Shown here: in pieces, positions 34,679 to 47,131 of the stretch | Layout: each line of letters opens with the position of its first letter | Numbering within the stretch: position 1 is the first letter of the stretch | Assembly (NCBI GenBank): GCA_037903475.1 | Contig: JBAJFG010000583.1 | Location: 186,001-250,000, forward strand | Direction of reading: 5' to 3' | From: Ancylostoma caninum | Taxonomy: Eukaryota > Nematoda > Chromadorea > Rhabditida > Ancylostomatidae | Length of the DNA: 64,000 bases | Position numbers and translations under genes: made by a program | Notes under the pieces: model-generated | The model's input: only the letters and a program-made list of their open reading frames with translations | What the model was told of the DNA's origin: nothing | The model's database searches: none

Positions 34679-37600
34679 CTAATACACTTTAATAGGCCTT
34701 GGAAGCGGGCGCATGCGGCATCTACACAAAAAAGCGGTCAAACTCTCACTCTAGATATTCGAAGAAATCTGTCAGATTTGAAACTTCACATGTTTAAATA
34801 AACCATTAATTTTCAATACGCGGTTAACAGAAGCAATACCTTGGGAGTCTGTTAAGCACATTATTTTCAGTGAAACAAAACAACTCACGTAAAGGCAAAG
34901 TTGGAGCTTGGCGCTGCTGGCGCTGCAATACCCGTTGCTCCGAAAGCTAGAAAAAAATCTCATAACGTACAATATCCAAATTTGAACCAGGAGATTTGAC
35001 AAAAACTATGAACTGACACGGCACTGCTGGAGCAGCAGACTGAGAAGAACCGAACTGGAATGGAGTTGGCCCAGCAAGTGGGGCTTGACCGAACTGGAAC
35101 GTTGTATCCGGAAGTGTGGCATTGAATTGGAAGGGCCTGAAAAACACACTAGACACGAGAATGTCATCTGATGAAATGACCACATCATACTTGGAAGTGT
35201 CGGGTGCGGGCTGAGCAGCGCCGAACAATGACGTAGTCGATGAACTGGATGACAACGATGGAACAGTAGCTGGTGTGGTGGAAGCTGTAGCACCAAAACC
35301 TCCGAACGCACTACAAAAGAAAGTGCAAAAATTGAACATCATGTACTTTAGTTCGTAATTAACTTCAAACAGTCGAAATCCAACGAGAAAAGCTGAAACG
35401 AGCTTTCCAAAAACAAATATAACAGTGGGAAAAATTACGCAGCCCAAAAGAAACCCACTTGTTTGATCCAAAATTGAAGCTGAGACCTCCGTTGGCCGTG
35501 GGAGGAACAGCTGGAGCAGCAGTAGCACCGAAAATGGGTTTACTAGCGGTAGCCGGTGCGGAGGCTCCAAAAAGTGGCGGTTTCGGAGCTTCCGATGCAG
35601 GCTGCTGGGTGGCTCCAAAGATTATTGGTTTTGGTGCCTCTGTAGTAGCGCTGGTGGTGCTGCCAAACAGAGGTTTTGGAGGATCGGATGAAACTCCAAA
35701 CGAAGGGAACAATGGTTTGTTGGGCGTGGCTCCAAACAGCCCAGTGCCTAGACTCGATCCAGTGCCAGCTGAAACAAAGTGTATTAGAATACATGAAATA
35801 AAATATTAATTATGAGGTGATAGATGAGTACATAATGATATTACAGAAAAAATATATAACATGAATCACTATAAAGCAAACGAACAGACGTTTAAATTTT
35901 CAATTTTTTTCTGCCATTTATTTCGAGCAATGAGTTTTTTTAAGAATTAAATCACAACTTGATATAACTGCTTCGTATGCAGCAAAAAGCTATAGCAATA
36001 GCTTCCATTCGGTCTCAAAAAGCGGCAAAAAATTAATCCCAGTCGAAGATAAGATAAATCTAGATACTAATAATGCCCATACCTTTTTATGAAGGGCCTA
36101 GGTTTTCAAGAAAAAAAAAAGCAATCTTCCTTATTTATAATTACTGTAAACTGACACTATTAAAGCTGTAGAAGTCAAAAGCCTCATATCTGTAGACCTA
36201 GGTGTTGGTTCACCAACTTTTTTAAACACGATTTTATGGTTTCCAGCAAGTTCACGGGAATGAAGGGGCGAAATGAGAAATTCCGACACGTTTTCTTGTC
36301 TTTACCATCACATGTAACGGACTCTCTAAGAGGTTACAGCCCAATACCTCAGCAACTTTTCAATTACTTATAAAAAGTCAGTGTTCAAAACATCGCTTTG
36401 CAAAAAATGATAATTGAACGAAATTCTCAGGATTTTCCAAGCACTGTAAGAAATTTATACATTCTCAACATTACCCTACGTAGATGAAAGAAACAGATGC
36501 AACAATGATTGGAAAAATGACACTCAGTGCATTGCAAAGAAGATCGCGCCTATATGGATTCCCTTATTTTCCAGAGATCGTTTATGGCCTAAGGCCACAA
36601 GAAAAAATTGACCAAAATTGTAGATCTAATTGAAATTTGACCCAGCCCAGCATCTTGAGGTAATAAAATGAATAATATGATCAGGAAATTAGTCAGGAAA
36701 TTTTTAGGAAACAAGGGATTGACAGCTTGACGCTTCACCTGATGCTTCAGTGTTTGATGCTAATCCAGGGGTGGTAGTAGAAGACACCTGCGTCGAAGGG
36801 TTCGGTATTGAACCAAATGTCAATCCACTTCCAAAGGCAGGTGGTTTGCTAGCTGGAGCACCATCGTCCTTCTTCGTCTCAAATAATCCGAAGGGTTTTG
36901 GAGCATTCGCTGCGGGTGCTGCCCCGAAGGTAAATGGCGCAGGAGCAGTTGTAGGCGCAGCCTGCGATGCAGCGACTGCAGATGGCGGGGAGGTTGACGG
37001 CTGTGTGGAGGAGGTAAGCAGTGAACCGGTGGACGATGAGGTGTTGAACAGCGACGTTGACGACGAGCCAAATAGTGGAGGCTTTGCTCCTGCGCCAAAC
37101 AATGTTGTACCAGCACTGGAAATAAATCAGAACAGTTAGAAGAATATTGTGCAATGAGGCAAAGCAATGTACCCCAACGTGAACGCAGACGTCTGTGGTT
37201 TCTCCTCTGGCTTCGTCACTGGTGTAACAAAAGCAGCTGCAATGGAAAAAAGTCATGACTACAGTGCACCATATGAACTCCATCAAATCAAAACTGCTCA
37301 CGAGAAGATGATGTTTTCAGCAAAGCTGGCTGAGCTTCCTTTCTAGTCTCCGTTGATGCAACAATATTCTGGCCAGCAGGTGCACTTTCAGCAGTTTTTG
37401 GCGGAGGTATGACTGTAACACTCGGGCTCTCCTTCACTTCAGTAGACTCCTTTGCTGCGTTATTTCCAAATCCAAATTTAACTGTTGTACCAGTAGTTGC
37501 ACCACCAGATCCACCACCAAATCCGAATGAAACTGAAATAACTAAAGAGACAATCGAACAAGCACTTCGGAACTGATAACAGATTTACCCTAACAAGCAA

Positions 37601-40600
37601 GAAACACATGCTATATACAAGGAAGGGATAAGCCATTATTGATCGGTTGCCGACTCGTTTATCTGCAGTACTTACATAGTTTGCGACGGGCTAACCCTTA
37701 CTGTGGATTTGAATTTTTTAATTGGAATTGGATTTTTTAAATCACAGACATGCCTTGGAGACTTGCCAGATTACGAGAGAAATTCTAGCGCAAACGTCCA
37801 GTGCAGATTTTCGGTGCAGCCAAATGCACTGATTCAGGCCGCAATTTCTGCGCGAAACAGCGGAAAATACAACTCTTCACAACAATTTAAATTTGAATCA
37901 AGCATCGTCTCATATTCTTGACGACGAAAACGAGGCGACTAGGTTGATACAACCAAAGAACGAGGCTGTTCCAAAAGCATTTTTGAACCAGTGTTGATAT
38001 CACAACCACTTACTGACTGCTGCCCTGTTTTCTAGTGGGGAAGTTTCTCGAAAGCAAATTGGGTGAAGATCGACTATCATTGGGAGCATGGAGCAACAGG
38101 GGCTTTCCCTCCCATGTTTTCATAATGTGTTTGCACAGGAAACAGCAGGTACCTTTGAAAAAAGCACTCTTTGCACTTTGAGAATTGTCTAAACAACCGG
38201 GCTCTACTTCTACCCATTTGTTTACTTATTGGAGATCTTGCGGACTTTGCAAGAATCACAATGGACGTAACAGGTAGAATTTGAGAATTTCAGACACCAA
38301 AATCAGAGAATTCAAAACTAGCAACTACTCAAAGTAAAGATATGCTACAGGGCAGACTACTAGTATATCCGATTAATTTTAACCAATTCGTGATTCTGGC
38401 TGCTAATTTTGAAAAGGAAAACAAAAAGGATGCGTTGAAAAGGCAAGCTCAACCACAATGATAACATTTCCAGTAGCTTCGGAAAATGCAGTATATTATA
38501 AATTTTCATAGCGGTGACAGCACATAATTCGTCACAACTTGAACATATGAAGATAAAGAAAAACATACATCCCGACGATTTAGGTGCAGGCTTGAAGGCT
38601 CTGTCACCAAATACACTCGCTGTAGATGGTTGTTCAGATGTGGACTTGTACATCACATGACCACAACATACGCATTTGTCATCCGTTGCCTACAATATGC
38701 AAAGCAATAATGAAATGCAACCACATCATTGATCTCTGAAATGAACGAAGGTTCAAATAACGTCCTAACTGACAATTGTTTACACATGTAATTGATTCAA
38801 AACAAAAAAAAACAGATAACTTGGGATATGGGCATTAAGTACTGACGGATCTAGCATACATTACGCAATACAGTGCGCATCAATGATGCGTATTACTATT
38901 CTCACGGCATACTTTGAAAAGGAAGCATGAATCTAAACAACAAGAAAATTGCATCACCTTATTCTGCACCATGCAATCTGGGCACTCCCAAGCTTTGCGT
39001 TGGTTGTCTGACTCTCCCATCTTCGTTGTGCCTGTAGATGTAGGCGCAACAGTAGCAGCCTGTTTCTCTGAGGTTACAGGAGCAGCAGAGCTCGATTCGG
39101 GTTTCGCTGCAGCGGTACTTGCCGTTTCAATAGTTTGGAATGTAAAACCGGATGTTTTGCTCGATGCTGTATCAGCGTTATTAGATTGATCCGGTGCTCC
39201 ATTCGAGGCCTTTTCAGATGAGACCCCAAATCGAATGCCTGTTGTAGGCAAGGATTTCCCAAAAGTCGAAATATTTGAGACAAGAGTTTTCGTCGCACTC
39301 GACCCGTCTTTGTTATGGCCGCAAGCAGCGCAGACAGACACATTCTGGAACAAAAATGTTGGGTAACACGATGAATTGAGCTATGAAAATGAATACCTTG
39401 TTTGTAATGAAGCAGTCCGGGCACTCCCAAGATGATTCTGACTTTGTCTGCGGTGAGACGTCATTCGATGACAGTGGAGTGATGCTTGACGAAACAGCAG
39501 CAGATGTCTCGCTATCTGCTGCAGTCGGAGGACGTGAGGACTGGAAAAACTGGTCTAGAGGTTTTAAAAAAGCGTACTACGAATCAAACAGAGGATGCGA
39601 GGAATACTTGACATGACAAATGATTCAACATCTCCTCACTTCAACAGAAGGACATCCACACCTACCTTGGTTGCTTTGGCTGAAGCTGTACTTTCTCCAA
39701 CATCCGATGCTGAACTGCTCTGCGCATCATCGGATTCATCACTCCCGCTTTCCTCTGCTTCCGACTCACTTCCGCTCTTCCCTTCTGAGCCGGTAATCGA
39801 GGTCAGATCTTGGCCAGGTAACCGCTCGACGGGAGCCGCAAAGGAGAAGACAAAGTCGTCCGTAAATCCAGCAGATGGTGCTGCTTTTGTCGGTGGAGCG
39901 AATACCAGTTTATCAGACTGAAAATGTACTTATAGACCTCAGATCGTAACCATAAACAGACGTTCAAGAACAAACATCGTTTTCAGAAGTGCCGCCGATT
40001 TGGTCATCAATCAGCTGGTCTGCGCTGAAGACGTTGCAACCCACTTTTCTCTCATCTTTGTCTAAATAACAAATTGAAACACACTAAGGAAAACAAATTA
40101 GTAAAGAAAGTTGATAACACATAAGTTACCACAAAATATCGTAGGAACTGTTGAGTCTAGCTATTTTTAATGCGTGAAATTCGTTACCAATGAAAGCTTC
40201 TCACAAGGGAGGCGCAAGAGGTCACGCTCGCAAGAGGCGGAATGAAACCTATCTGGCTTGAACCTTGTTTAAGAAGGTGCTACAGTATATATTTCATTGC
40301 TGCCCTCGCTTCCAAGAAAAAAATAGAAATTCCATCACACTACTATACTCGTTGCAGCACCCGTCAGCAGAAGTCGAGGACTTAAACCCCGTCATCCGTC
40401 TTCGATTCTTGTTTTTTTTTTATTCCTCCTATGTTGTTGAAATAAAATGTAAAAGAAGACAATACCTATCCTTACTGACGTACCAGCCACGGAATAACTA
40501 CACTATATTAAACGTAGTTTACTGATTGTACAGTTTAATATAGTGTAGTTATTCCGTGGCTGGTACGTCAGCAAGTATAGGTATTGCCTTCTAACCTTTT

Positions 40601-43600
40601 AAATTTGGTTTCAACAACATAGGTGGAATAAAAAAAAACAAGAATGCGAAACGGATGCTCATGATGGAATTCAGACCCTCGACGCTCTTCCTAACAATCC
40701 AGTATCTTTCCCACTCGGCCACCCTGTCGCTGACGGGTGCTGCAACGCATATACATAGTGTGATGGAATTTCCACTTTTTGAGACCGAGGGCACTAATGA
40801 AGTATATACTGTAGCACCCTCTCAAACAAAGATTCAAGCCAGATAGGTCTCATTCCGATCTGCGAGCTTGGCCTCTTGCACCTGTCAGAGACACCTCAAT
40901 GGGGATAAAACAGTCCCTACTACTTGAACAAAGCAACCGAAGTGAAAATGATGAAAATATTTCCCGCTGAAGTTTAGATGCAAGGCTGGGAAGTGGTGTT
41001 CTCTGAACACGATCTATAACCGCGAACAAAGAAGAAGGGAATGAAACGAAAAAAATAACTGGGACAGCTAGTTCTAACTGCTACAGTCGAAGGTTGAGAA
41101 AACGGAAAGGTTGCGTATAGGCGCAAGTAAGACCAGTAAGTAAAACCTACTTTCTCCAGAGGGAACACTTGTCTTTGTTGTGCTATCGGAGGTGCCTTTG
41201 TCCTGGACCTTCTTCGAGATCTGACCGGATTCTCCTCGCCCAGTCTTATCTTGCAAATCAAACAGGGGATGTACCTAGGTAGATGAATATGTGGGGCAAT
41301 ACTAATAACTGCAAGAAAAGTGAAAATACGAACTGATGTTTTCTCAGCGCTATCGCCACTGTCCTTAGTGACTGAGCTTTTTTCTCTTTCCTGCGCTTTC
41401 CGTGTAATGTCTCGCCTGGAAATTTTATTTAAAAAAATGATTGAAAAGGTACCAGAAATTGCCTCCATATCTCAACTAAGATTCAAGTTAAACCCTAAAC
41501 ACTAGAGTACTCCTTAATTATGTAGTGTGAGAGCTAACGTTACCGCAGCACTATAAATTCTTGTCAACAACGCCAACTCATGGATTTTAACATCTATATC
41601 TGGATGAGGGGTGAAACAATTCCGCGAATACATAAAAGCAGAATTGAAAAATAACGCAATGCTAATGCACATTTCCACCTGAGTGTGAACGAGCTCCAGC
41701 AACTTATGGACCATGATAATTTGATCAAGGACAGACTGAAACTCACTCAGTCGTGTTCAAGTTTATTTTTAAAAGTTCTATTCCAGAACGTGCATACGGC
41801 ATATGATTGGATATATGGCCCAATACTACGGCTTAAAAATAATTTCGCCACTAAAATGTGGACCACTAGCTCAGTTCTCTGCGTGAAAAAATGAGCGAAT
41901 ATCTTACCAGTACGGTTTTCTTTGAGAAGCCAACGACGTCGACAAAAGCTGTATACGGGACGGTACTGTGGCGCTGGATCGTACCAATGGAGGAGCACCT
42001 CCAATATGCATGGGGGCCCAACGCTCTGACGGTACCGTGGTGCCACGCATAACAGGGAGCTTACGAGCCTCCTAAATTCTAGTCATAAATTTCAAAAAAG
42101 AGAAAGAGATTATTACGTATTTAAAGAGACACTTATTACATAGCAAAATTTATATTAGGTGTCCTACCCGCGCTGGCGTATTTATCCGTTCAAGATGACT
42201 AAGTATGGCCTTTGTCTTAGAACTGAGGCTGGAGGAGTTACTACGATTGCTTCCAATGCGGCTGGAAAAATGCATTTCCACGACAAAGTTCAAATTTCAG
42301 CAAAGTGTGTTATTTAAATGATCTCACCCAATCAGTGAACGGTTAGAGGAGCACGGAGAGTGAGCAAAGTCAACACAAGATGAAGAACCGCCAACAGTCC
42401 TATCTAGCCACGATGCTTCGAAATCATCCGGAAACATTCGAGAAGACTAAATAAGATACAATGTTATGGCAACAATAAGCAAAGAGAATAAATATGGTGG
42501 GTATGTGTCATAGAAATAAACTTACGAATCCTTCCAGCATGCTGTGACCGAAATGCTCCCTTCTGGACCTCTTTGGATTATCGCGATTGAATAGACCATC
42601 CATCGCTGTAGCTGGACGATCATCTTGTGTCAACAGCCTTTTTCGCTGCAACGAATACTTGCATGTTGAATGCGTACGAAACAGAACTTTTTTTGACGTT
42701 ACCGAGACAGTTGTAGAGCCAACAAAAATATCCTCAGCTGGAACTGGTTTGGAAACACCGGGCTTAGACATTCCACTATCTAAAGCTGAAGGACTAAGGT
42801 ACCGAAGACCTCGTGGTGGACCCGAACTGTATGATGGACTTCCTAAAAAGTATGGATACACATCAACTTTACATCCGTCACCAGTGGAGGACAAATGGCA
42901 CTATATACTCATGACTACTCAACACTCCAAGTTCTTCTTATAGAATTCCAAGCATCAACTAAAACACACAAATGTCTTCGTCCTCGTATTTTTCTATCCC
43001 ATAGTTTATCGAGTACATGTTAGGTAAAAGGATGTTAAGAGTGATCAAAAGCCTGAGCAATCTGGTTCTCAACAATTCAAAGTATATTAATGCTGCCAAT
43101 TTTGCTCCTAGGAGTTGAATGCAGAATCTATCGTGACTATCACATCCGATTCAAAAGTGAGTGTTAGTTTCACATTCTGACTTTTCTTTCAGCTATATTG
43201 GTCGAAGAAAATGAACGAAACGTGGGAGCTAGTCTTGACATGCAGGAAAACAATTTGGACCGATTGAAAACGTCAGCCAAACGTTTTCAGCAGATTCAAA
43301 CAGCTTGATACTTCCTTGCTCGAAGTAGAAAAAACTTGCTTGAGGTAAGTATCAATTCAACAGAAATAGGTGTATATGGACGTTTTTGAGAGAGAAAAAA
43401 GAAGAGCATCAATTCTTTCCTAATTTGAACACCGTAAACTTTCTTTCTAAGTAGAACATAAAAGACTATCCATTAGAACCAAAGCAGGGCTATGATGTGG
43501 TACCAAAGATGACTAAAATTTTATGAACTGCTGGCTTAAGATTAGAATTTTATGAACTGCTGGCTTAACCCCTTTTGTCATGTCTTGACCATCATACGAT

Positions 43601-44404
43601 GAGTGCTTCGTTGTTAGTGCTTTAATCAGTTTTCGGCTATCGGCCCTGGGGGCGGGGAAGGGGGAGGAGATTCGCAAACTTTCACTTTTCCACCTTTTCC
43701 CAGTCTCAGCAAAAAGTACACGTTTCATTGAAACTGATTATCTTTAAGTACGTGTTATTACATCTTCAGTAGAAAATCCTTTGTCAAGAGGAGGACAGTA
43801 ATCAGATAATCCTGATGTTTTTAATCTGTCTTGTTTCGCACCTGAGAGTGCTGCGCTACCTAGCCACCCCTTAAAGCCCATATAAAATGGCTAATCTAGA
43901 ACTGCTTGTTAATGTTGGAAAAAATCTTCAACAATTCCCGAACGTAGTGGAAATATTTACAAGTTCACTCGATATAAAAATCAAAACAACTGCTTAGAAC
44001 GCCAAATAACTTACATACTGACTTAATTAAAGACCATAGCTACTAACGTATCTTAAATTTAGAATGTTCAGGGAAAAGTTCTTGTAATTGTTTAAACATA
44101 GAATGTTCGAGGGAAGAGTTCAGGGAAAAGTTTACCATTCGAAGAGACAGAGTCTCGGTTAGCACGTGTACATTCCCTTGAAGATTCTTGTAATTCAAAA
44201 CTTCGTCGTTCAGACGACGTATATGGAGAACGTTGACCTCCTAAACGACGACAAGATTTAATTTCTGGCTAATATAAAAACTACAACATCTGCTGAAAAA
44301 CAAACGAACAAAACAACTTGAAGTTAGAAAAAAACTAAACACAACTTACCGCCAGTAAATAATTTGCTCACAGCGGAAAGCCATCCATTATTATCCGATG
44401 ACAT
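34679..44404 (-). CDS. npp-7: NPP-7 / Nup153-like nuclear-basket nucleoporin (20 exons, 1,078 aa model)
   Basis: Nup153 anchors the nuclear basket and binds Ran and transport receptors. Minus-strand exons (high to low): 44404-44350, 42842-42526, 42446-42328, 42261-42168, 42071-41908, 41415-41334, 41244-41151, 40061-39976, 39917-39666, 39540-39397, 39344-38958, 38689-38569, 37532-37302, 37236-37173, 37115-36739, 35768-35459, 35310-35191, 35136-35018, 34946-34889, 34721-34679. The total, 3,237 nt, stays in frame. N-terminal KAILSHLERINTPAR (about 180-195) matches the Nup153 ILxxLExMxSPL motif. An acidic serine-rich stretch lies at 370-405. Two RanBP2 zinc fingers begin WECPDCFITNK and WECPDCMVQNK (about 459 and 589). 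After about 639 there are many FG motifs (SFGFGGG, LFGAG, PLFGS, FQFGQ). The final exon (CRMRPLPRPIKVY) and the 41244 acceptor (AAGATAAG) are the weakest calls. The start is the first ATG after a strong acceptor 33 nt upstream. Confidence 0.85.
38569..39540 (-). other. Two RanBP2-type zinc fingers, each split by a phase-0 intron at the same residue
   Basis: Finger 1 is WECPDCFITNK (exon 39540-39397) joined to NVSVCAACG (exon 39344-38958). Finger 2 is WECPDCMVQNK (end of 39344-38958) joined to ATDDKCVCCG (exon 38689-38569). Both follow W-x-C-x2-C-x3-N...C-x2-C, and both are interrupted right after NK. Finger 2 has the usual six residues between N and the third cysteine. Finger 1 appears to have five in this model. 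These fingers bind RanGDP in family members. Confidence 0.85.
40197..40887. mobile_element. 690 bp foldback element in a nucleoporin intron
   Basis: It lies inside the 40062-41150 intron. The left arm 40197-40513 and right arm 40533-40887 are inverted copies. The 39 bp nearest the centre (40475-40513 and 40533-40571) are perfect complements; identity falls away towards the outside. A 19-base spacer remains. The right arm contains a tRNA-Ser-like segment on the minus strand. Two inverted copies of a tRNA-derived element is a reasonable reading. Confidence 0.85.
40655..40728 (-). pseudogene. tRNA-Ser-like pseudogene / SINE head
   Basis: On the minus strand GACAGGGTGGCCGAGTGG is close to the 5' half of eukaryotic tRNA-Ser, including its A box (TGGCCGAGTGG). 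An anticodon-arm-like stretch (GGATTGTTAGGAAGAG) and a weak B box (GAGGGTCTGAATTCC) follow. The 3' acceptor strand that should pair with GACAGGG is missing, so it cannot be a functional tRNA. The left foldback arm carries only a shortened version. Confidence 0.6.
43517..43568. repeat. Short tandem duplication (29 bp period)
   Basis: AATTTTATGAACTGCTGGCTTAA occurs at 43517 and again at 43546. It lies in the first, long intron of the minus-strand nucleoporin gene. Confidence 0.85.
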
Positions 44405-44437
44405 AATAGAAGCTGCTTGTTTGTTAAATTTTTAAAA

Positions 44438-44447
44438 CTGTAGAAAG
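44438..44447 (-). promoter_or_regulatory. Probable spliced-leader trans-splice acceptor of the nucleoporin gene
   Basis: On the minus strand TTTCTTTCTACAG precedes the first ATG by 33 nt with no upstream in-frame exon or donor recognised. This is the usual layout of a trans-spliced nematode 5' end. Inference only; it could be the acceptor of an ordinary 5' UTR intron. Confidence 0.45.
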
Positions 44448-47118
44448 AAAATGACCTGAAATCATTAAGTACTGGTTCACTACATAGACTAGCAATAACG
44501 AAAACGTCGAAAAACGAAAGGAATTATTTAGGAAGGAAATTTTGGAGAAAAACTGCTTCAAAAAAGCAAATGGGAAACAATGTATGACGAGTGGGAGACT
44601 AATCTAGCTGTACTACGCTACTGCACATTCCATGGCAACAAAAAATGAAGGAAAACATGTGCACGAACAAAAATTCGTAAAGGATTCAGCGGAAAAACCG
44701 CACCATTGAAAAACTCAAACGCCGGCCGCGACGCGGGCGCGCGCCGCGAGCCATTCCCGGCCGCTGGCGCCGTGCCAGCCGCGAATCTAAGCAGGCCCCG
44801 CCCCGGGCCGGCCGATGCTGCAGCTGCTCGCCGCCGGCGATGGAAATCCGCTTGTCTGGCGGCTTCTGCCGGAAGCCCCTACTTGTATGCACTTCTAGTG
44901 GAGTCGCCTGCACTGCTGGAGAGTCACGTGCGACGCTGGCGTGCACTGCTTTTAGTTTTTACCGCTTCGAACGCTATTGGACGCTGCGCCTACCAAAACG
45001 TTGGCACTGCAAGATTCACTGCTGGCAGTTGGTTTGGTGCTCTAGGCATCTTCAAATCCGATCATATAGTCAATTTCAAGAATGACGATAGCTGAATAAC
45101 TGTGTCTATGGTTTGCATTTCTTGTCAGCCTCTTCGAATATGGCACTATTTCTCGTTCTCTCTTTGCCTGATATCTTTACAACAATGTTCCCTAATGAAA
45201 GACACTATATGTAGTTGTGTATTTGTGCGTGGTGCCTGCTTTTCTTCTCAATTGCTCTGCAATTCGTGCACAATTTCCCACAATTCCTCTTTCTTACCTC
45301 TCTCCAACTATCGTCACTAGCGAAACGCACTATAATACTCTCATTTCGCAATTATTTTCGTTGCTAATACTGAAATGACGTGTTTGTTCGTCTAATTGGA
45401 TGGTTAATTGGTTACATTCGATGTCTTGCGTACAGTTTCTTCGAAGCCAAGAGCTCCTGTAGTGCCATTTCTGAAATCCGCGGCACAGGCGGACACCCTC
45501 ATCTCTGCTTGTTGCTTCTCGATCTTGAGTCCTTTGACTGTTGCAGTTTTTTACAAGCATTCTGTTTTGAAGTTCACCGTGACCGTTCCCCTTTTTCCCA
45601 TCTTATCACAACATTTCTTATCGTTTCATTGAGCTTGGGAGTGGTTTTTATGGTAGATACTGAGAAAGAGTGCATAGCTCTTTCATATCCAGTTCATTAT
45701 AGGTAACACTTCCAAAACGTCATGGGTTATCTTTGTAGTTGTTAACGTAGCAAACGAAACAACCTTTTGTAGCGTCTAACAGCATGTTACTTTCACTGGT
45801 GTACAACTGCTGCAAGTTATTCAGAAGCAACAGATGAATTCATGTAGGAGCCATTTTTTCAGTGTACTGATAGGACTAGAGTTTGAAATGCAAGACAAGA
45901 GGTAATAATTTTAGAAACCAAAGCATACCTGCACTGCTATACTTCTGATTGCAGAAATGTCACGCAAAAAATTGATAGTACCTCACCTTCCTTCCATCCT
46001 GTTTCTCCAATATTTTTCATTGTGATCAAATAAGCCATTTTTTTTTGCTGAATAGTGTGCTGAGAGAATTAGAATCTGAAATGCGAGATTAGGAATGAAA
46101 ATTTGTGGAGGGTGGACGGCCGAAACAGATACCCGCCAGCTGTGAAGTTCAAAAATGGCCGTCAAAGAGATTCTCATCATTAAGCTCATATGCATTCATT
46201 CACATCATGACGCGAGATATTGCAACTTTGCAAGCAAAGGTTTTTGTGTTTGGATTCATCAAGCTAAATTCCATTTTGCGATGTTTTGTTCGTTGCACTA
46301 TTATGTCGCTTTCGCTTTGCGATATACGCTTAGATTTGTTGCTCGTTTTTGGATGTATGATGAAGTATTACCGCTGAATCATAACAATTTATTGCATCTG
46401 CTAAACTCTTTCTAGTATATTCCAGAAAAAGATCTGGTCCTTCGGCTACATTTTCGCATTTTCCTGCATTTGGAACCCAGTACTGTCCCAGCTTATTTAT
46501 TTATGCAGTATATTTCGAGACAAAATAACAGCAACAAATTCGTCATTAGATCTGTAGTCGACTATTTTTCATCATTGTTTACGCATTCTATTACTCGCAA
46601 TTCTATCGGTTTTGATAAATTATTGTCCAACATTTTTCAGATTTTCACTGTGTACCGTAGCCTCGCATTCGATCATGTGTGACTTAGAGTAGCTATGTAA
46701 TAATTTTCTCGAAATGAAAATGGTTACCCTTAAAGGTGAGGTTAGGCTACCTTCCGCCCGTGTTGATCTCTATCATCTATTTTATTCAATTTAGGGATAG
46801 TTATTTATTTATTTCTGCTGTACTCTGCTATTCCTACGATTCGGGCTCACAAGCGGTTTCATGCTAGACGAGCAAGCGGACTCAGTGAGTTTGTAAACAG
46901 AGCTTTGCTATTCCTTAGTTACTGTTGTATGTGTTAAAGCCGTTTTTGCCTCTTTCTTGCACAAGTATCCTCCGCAGGGCAGCCAATCCGCACCATCTGG
47001 CTACTCCAGAGCGCTGTAAGATTAATGGGCTCACCATATGAACCGGCTGGAGGTCACAGTGAATCCCCTCTATTGTTTTCGAATTTGCTCGCATATTTTA
47101 TAGTAAAATCAGGAGAAT
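44448..47118. other. Divergent intergenic region with a GC-rich island (44721-44880)
   Basis: About 2.7 kb separates the start of the minus-strand nucleoporin gene from that of plus-strand unc-40. Near the nucleoporin side, 44721-44880 is extremely GC- and CpG-rich (GCCGGCCGCGACGCGGGCGC, GGCCCCGCCCCGGGCCGGCC) in otherwise AT-rich DNA. Long open frames across it on both strands follow from the base composition and resemble no protein. The remainder is AT-rich with no recognised exon. A shared promoter or enhancer is a natural hypothesis. Confidence 0.6.
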
Positions 47119-47131
47119 TCTTTTCAGAAAG
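47119..47131 (+). promoter_or_regulatory. Probable spliced-leader acceptor just upstream of the unc-40 ATG
   Basis: TCTTTTCAG is followed after four bases (AAAG) by the ATG at 47132. An optimal acceptor a few bases before a start codon, with no coding exon joining from upstream, is the hallmark of trans-spliced nematode genes. Confidence 0.6.

Noticed and set aside
34947..35618. A single 223-codon minus-strand frame as a separate small gene
   Set aside because: It is nucleoporin exons plus read-through introns. The spliced model explains the FG-rich parts.
44706..45095. A 129-codon plus-strand frame over the GC island as first exon of unc-40
   Set aside because: The translation is Ala/Arg/Pro-rich as expected from GC composition alone, has no signal peptide, and the opposite strand is open as well. 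The ATG at 47132 after a strong acceptor gives a better start.
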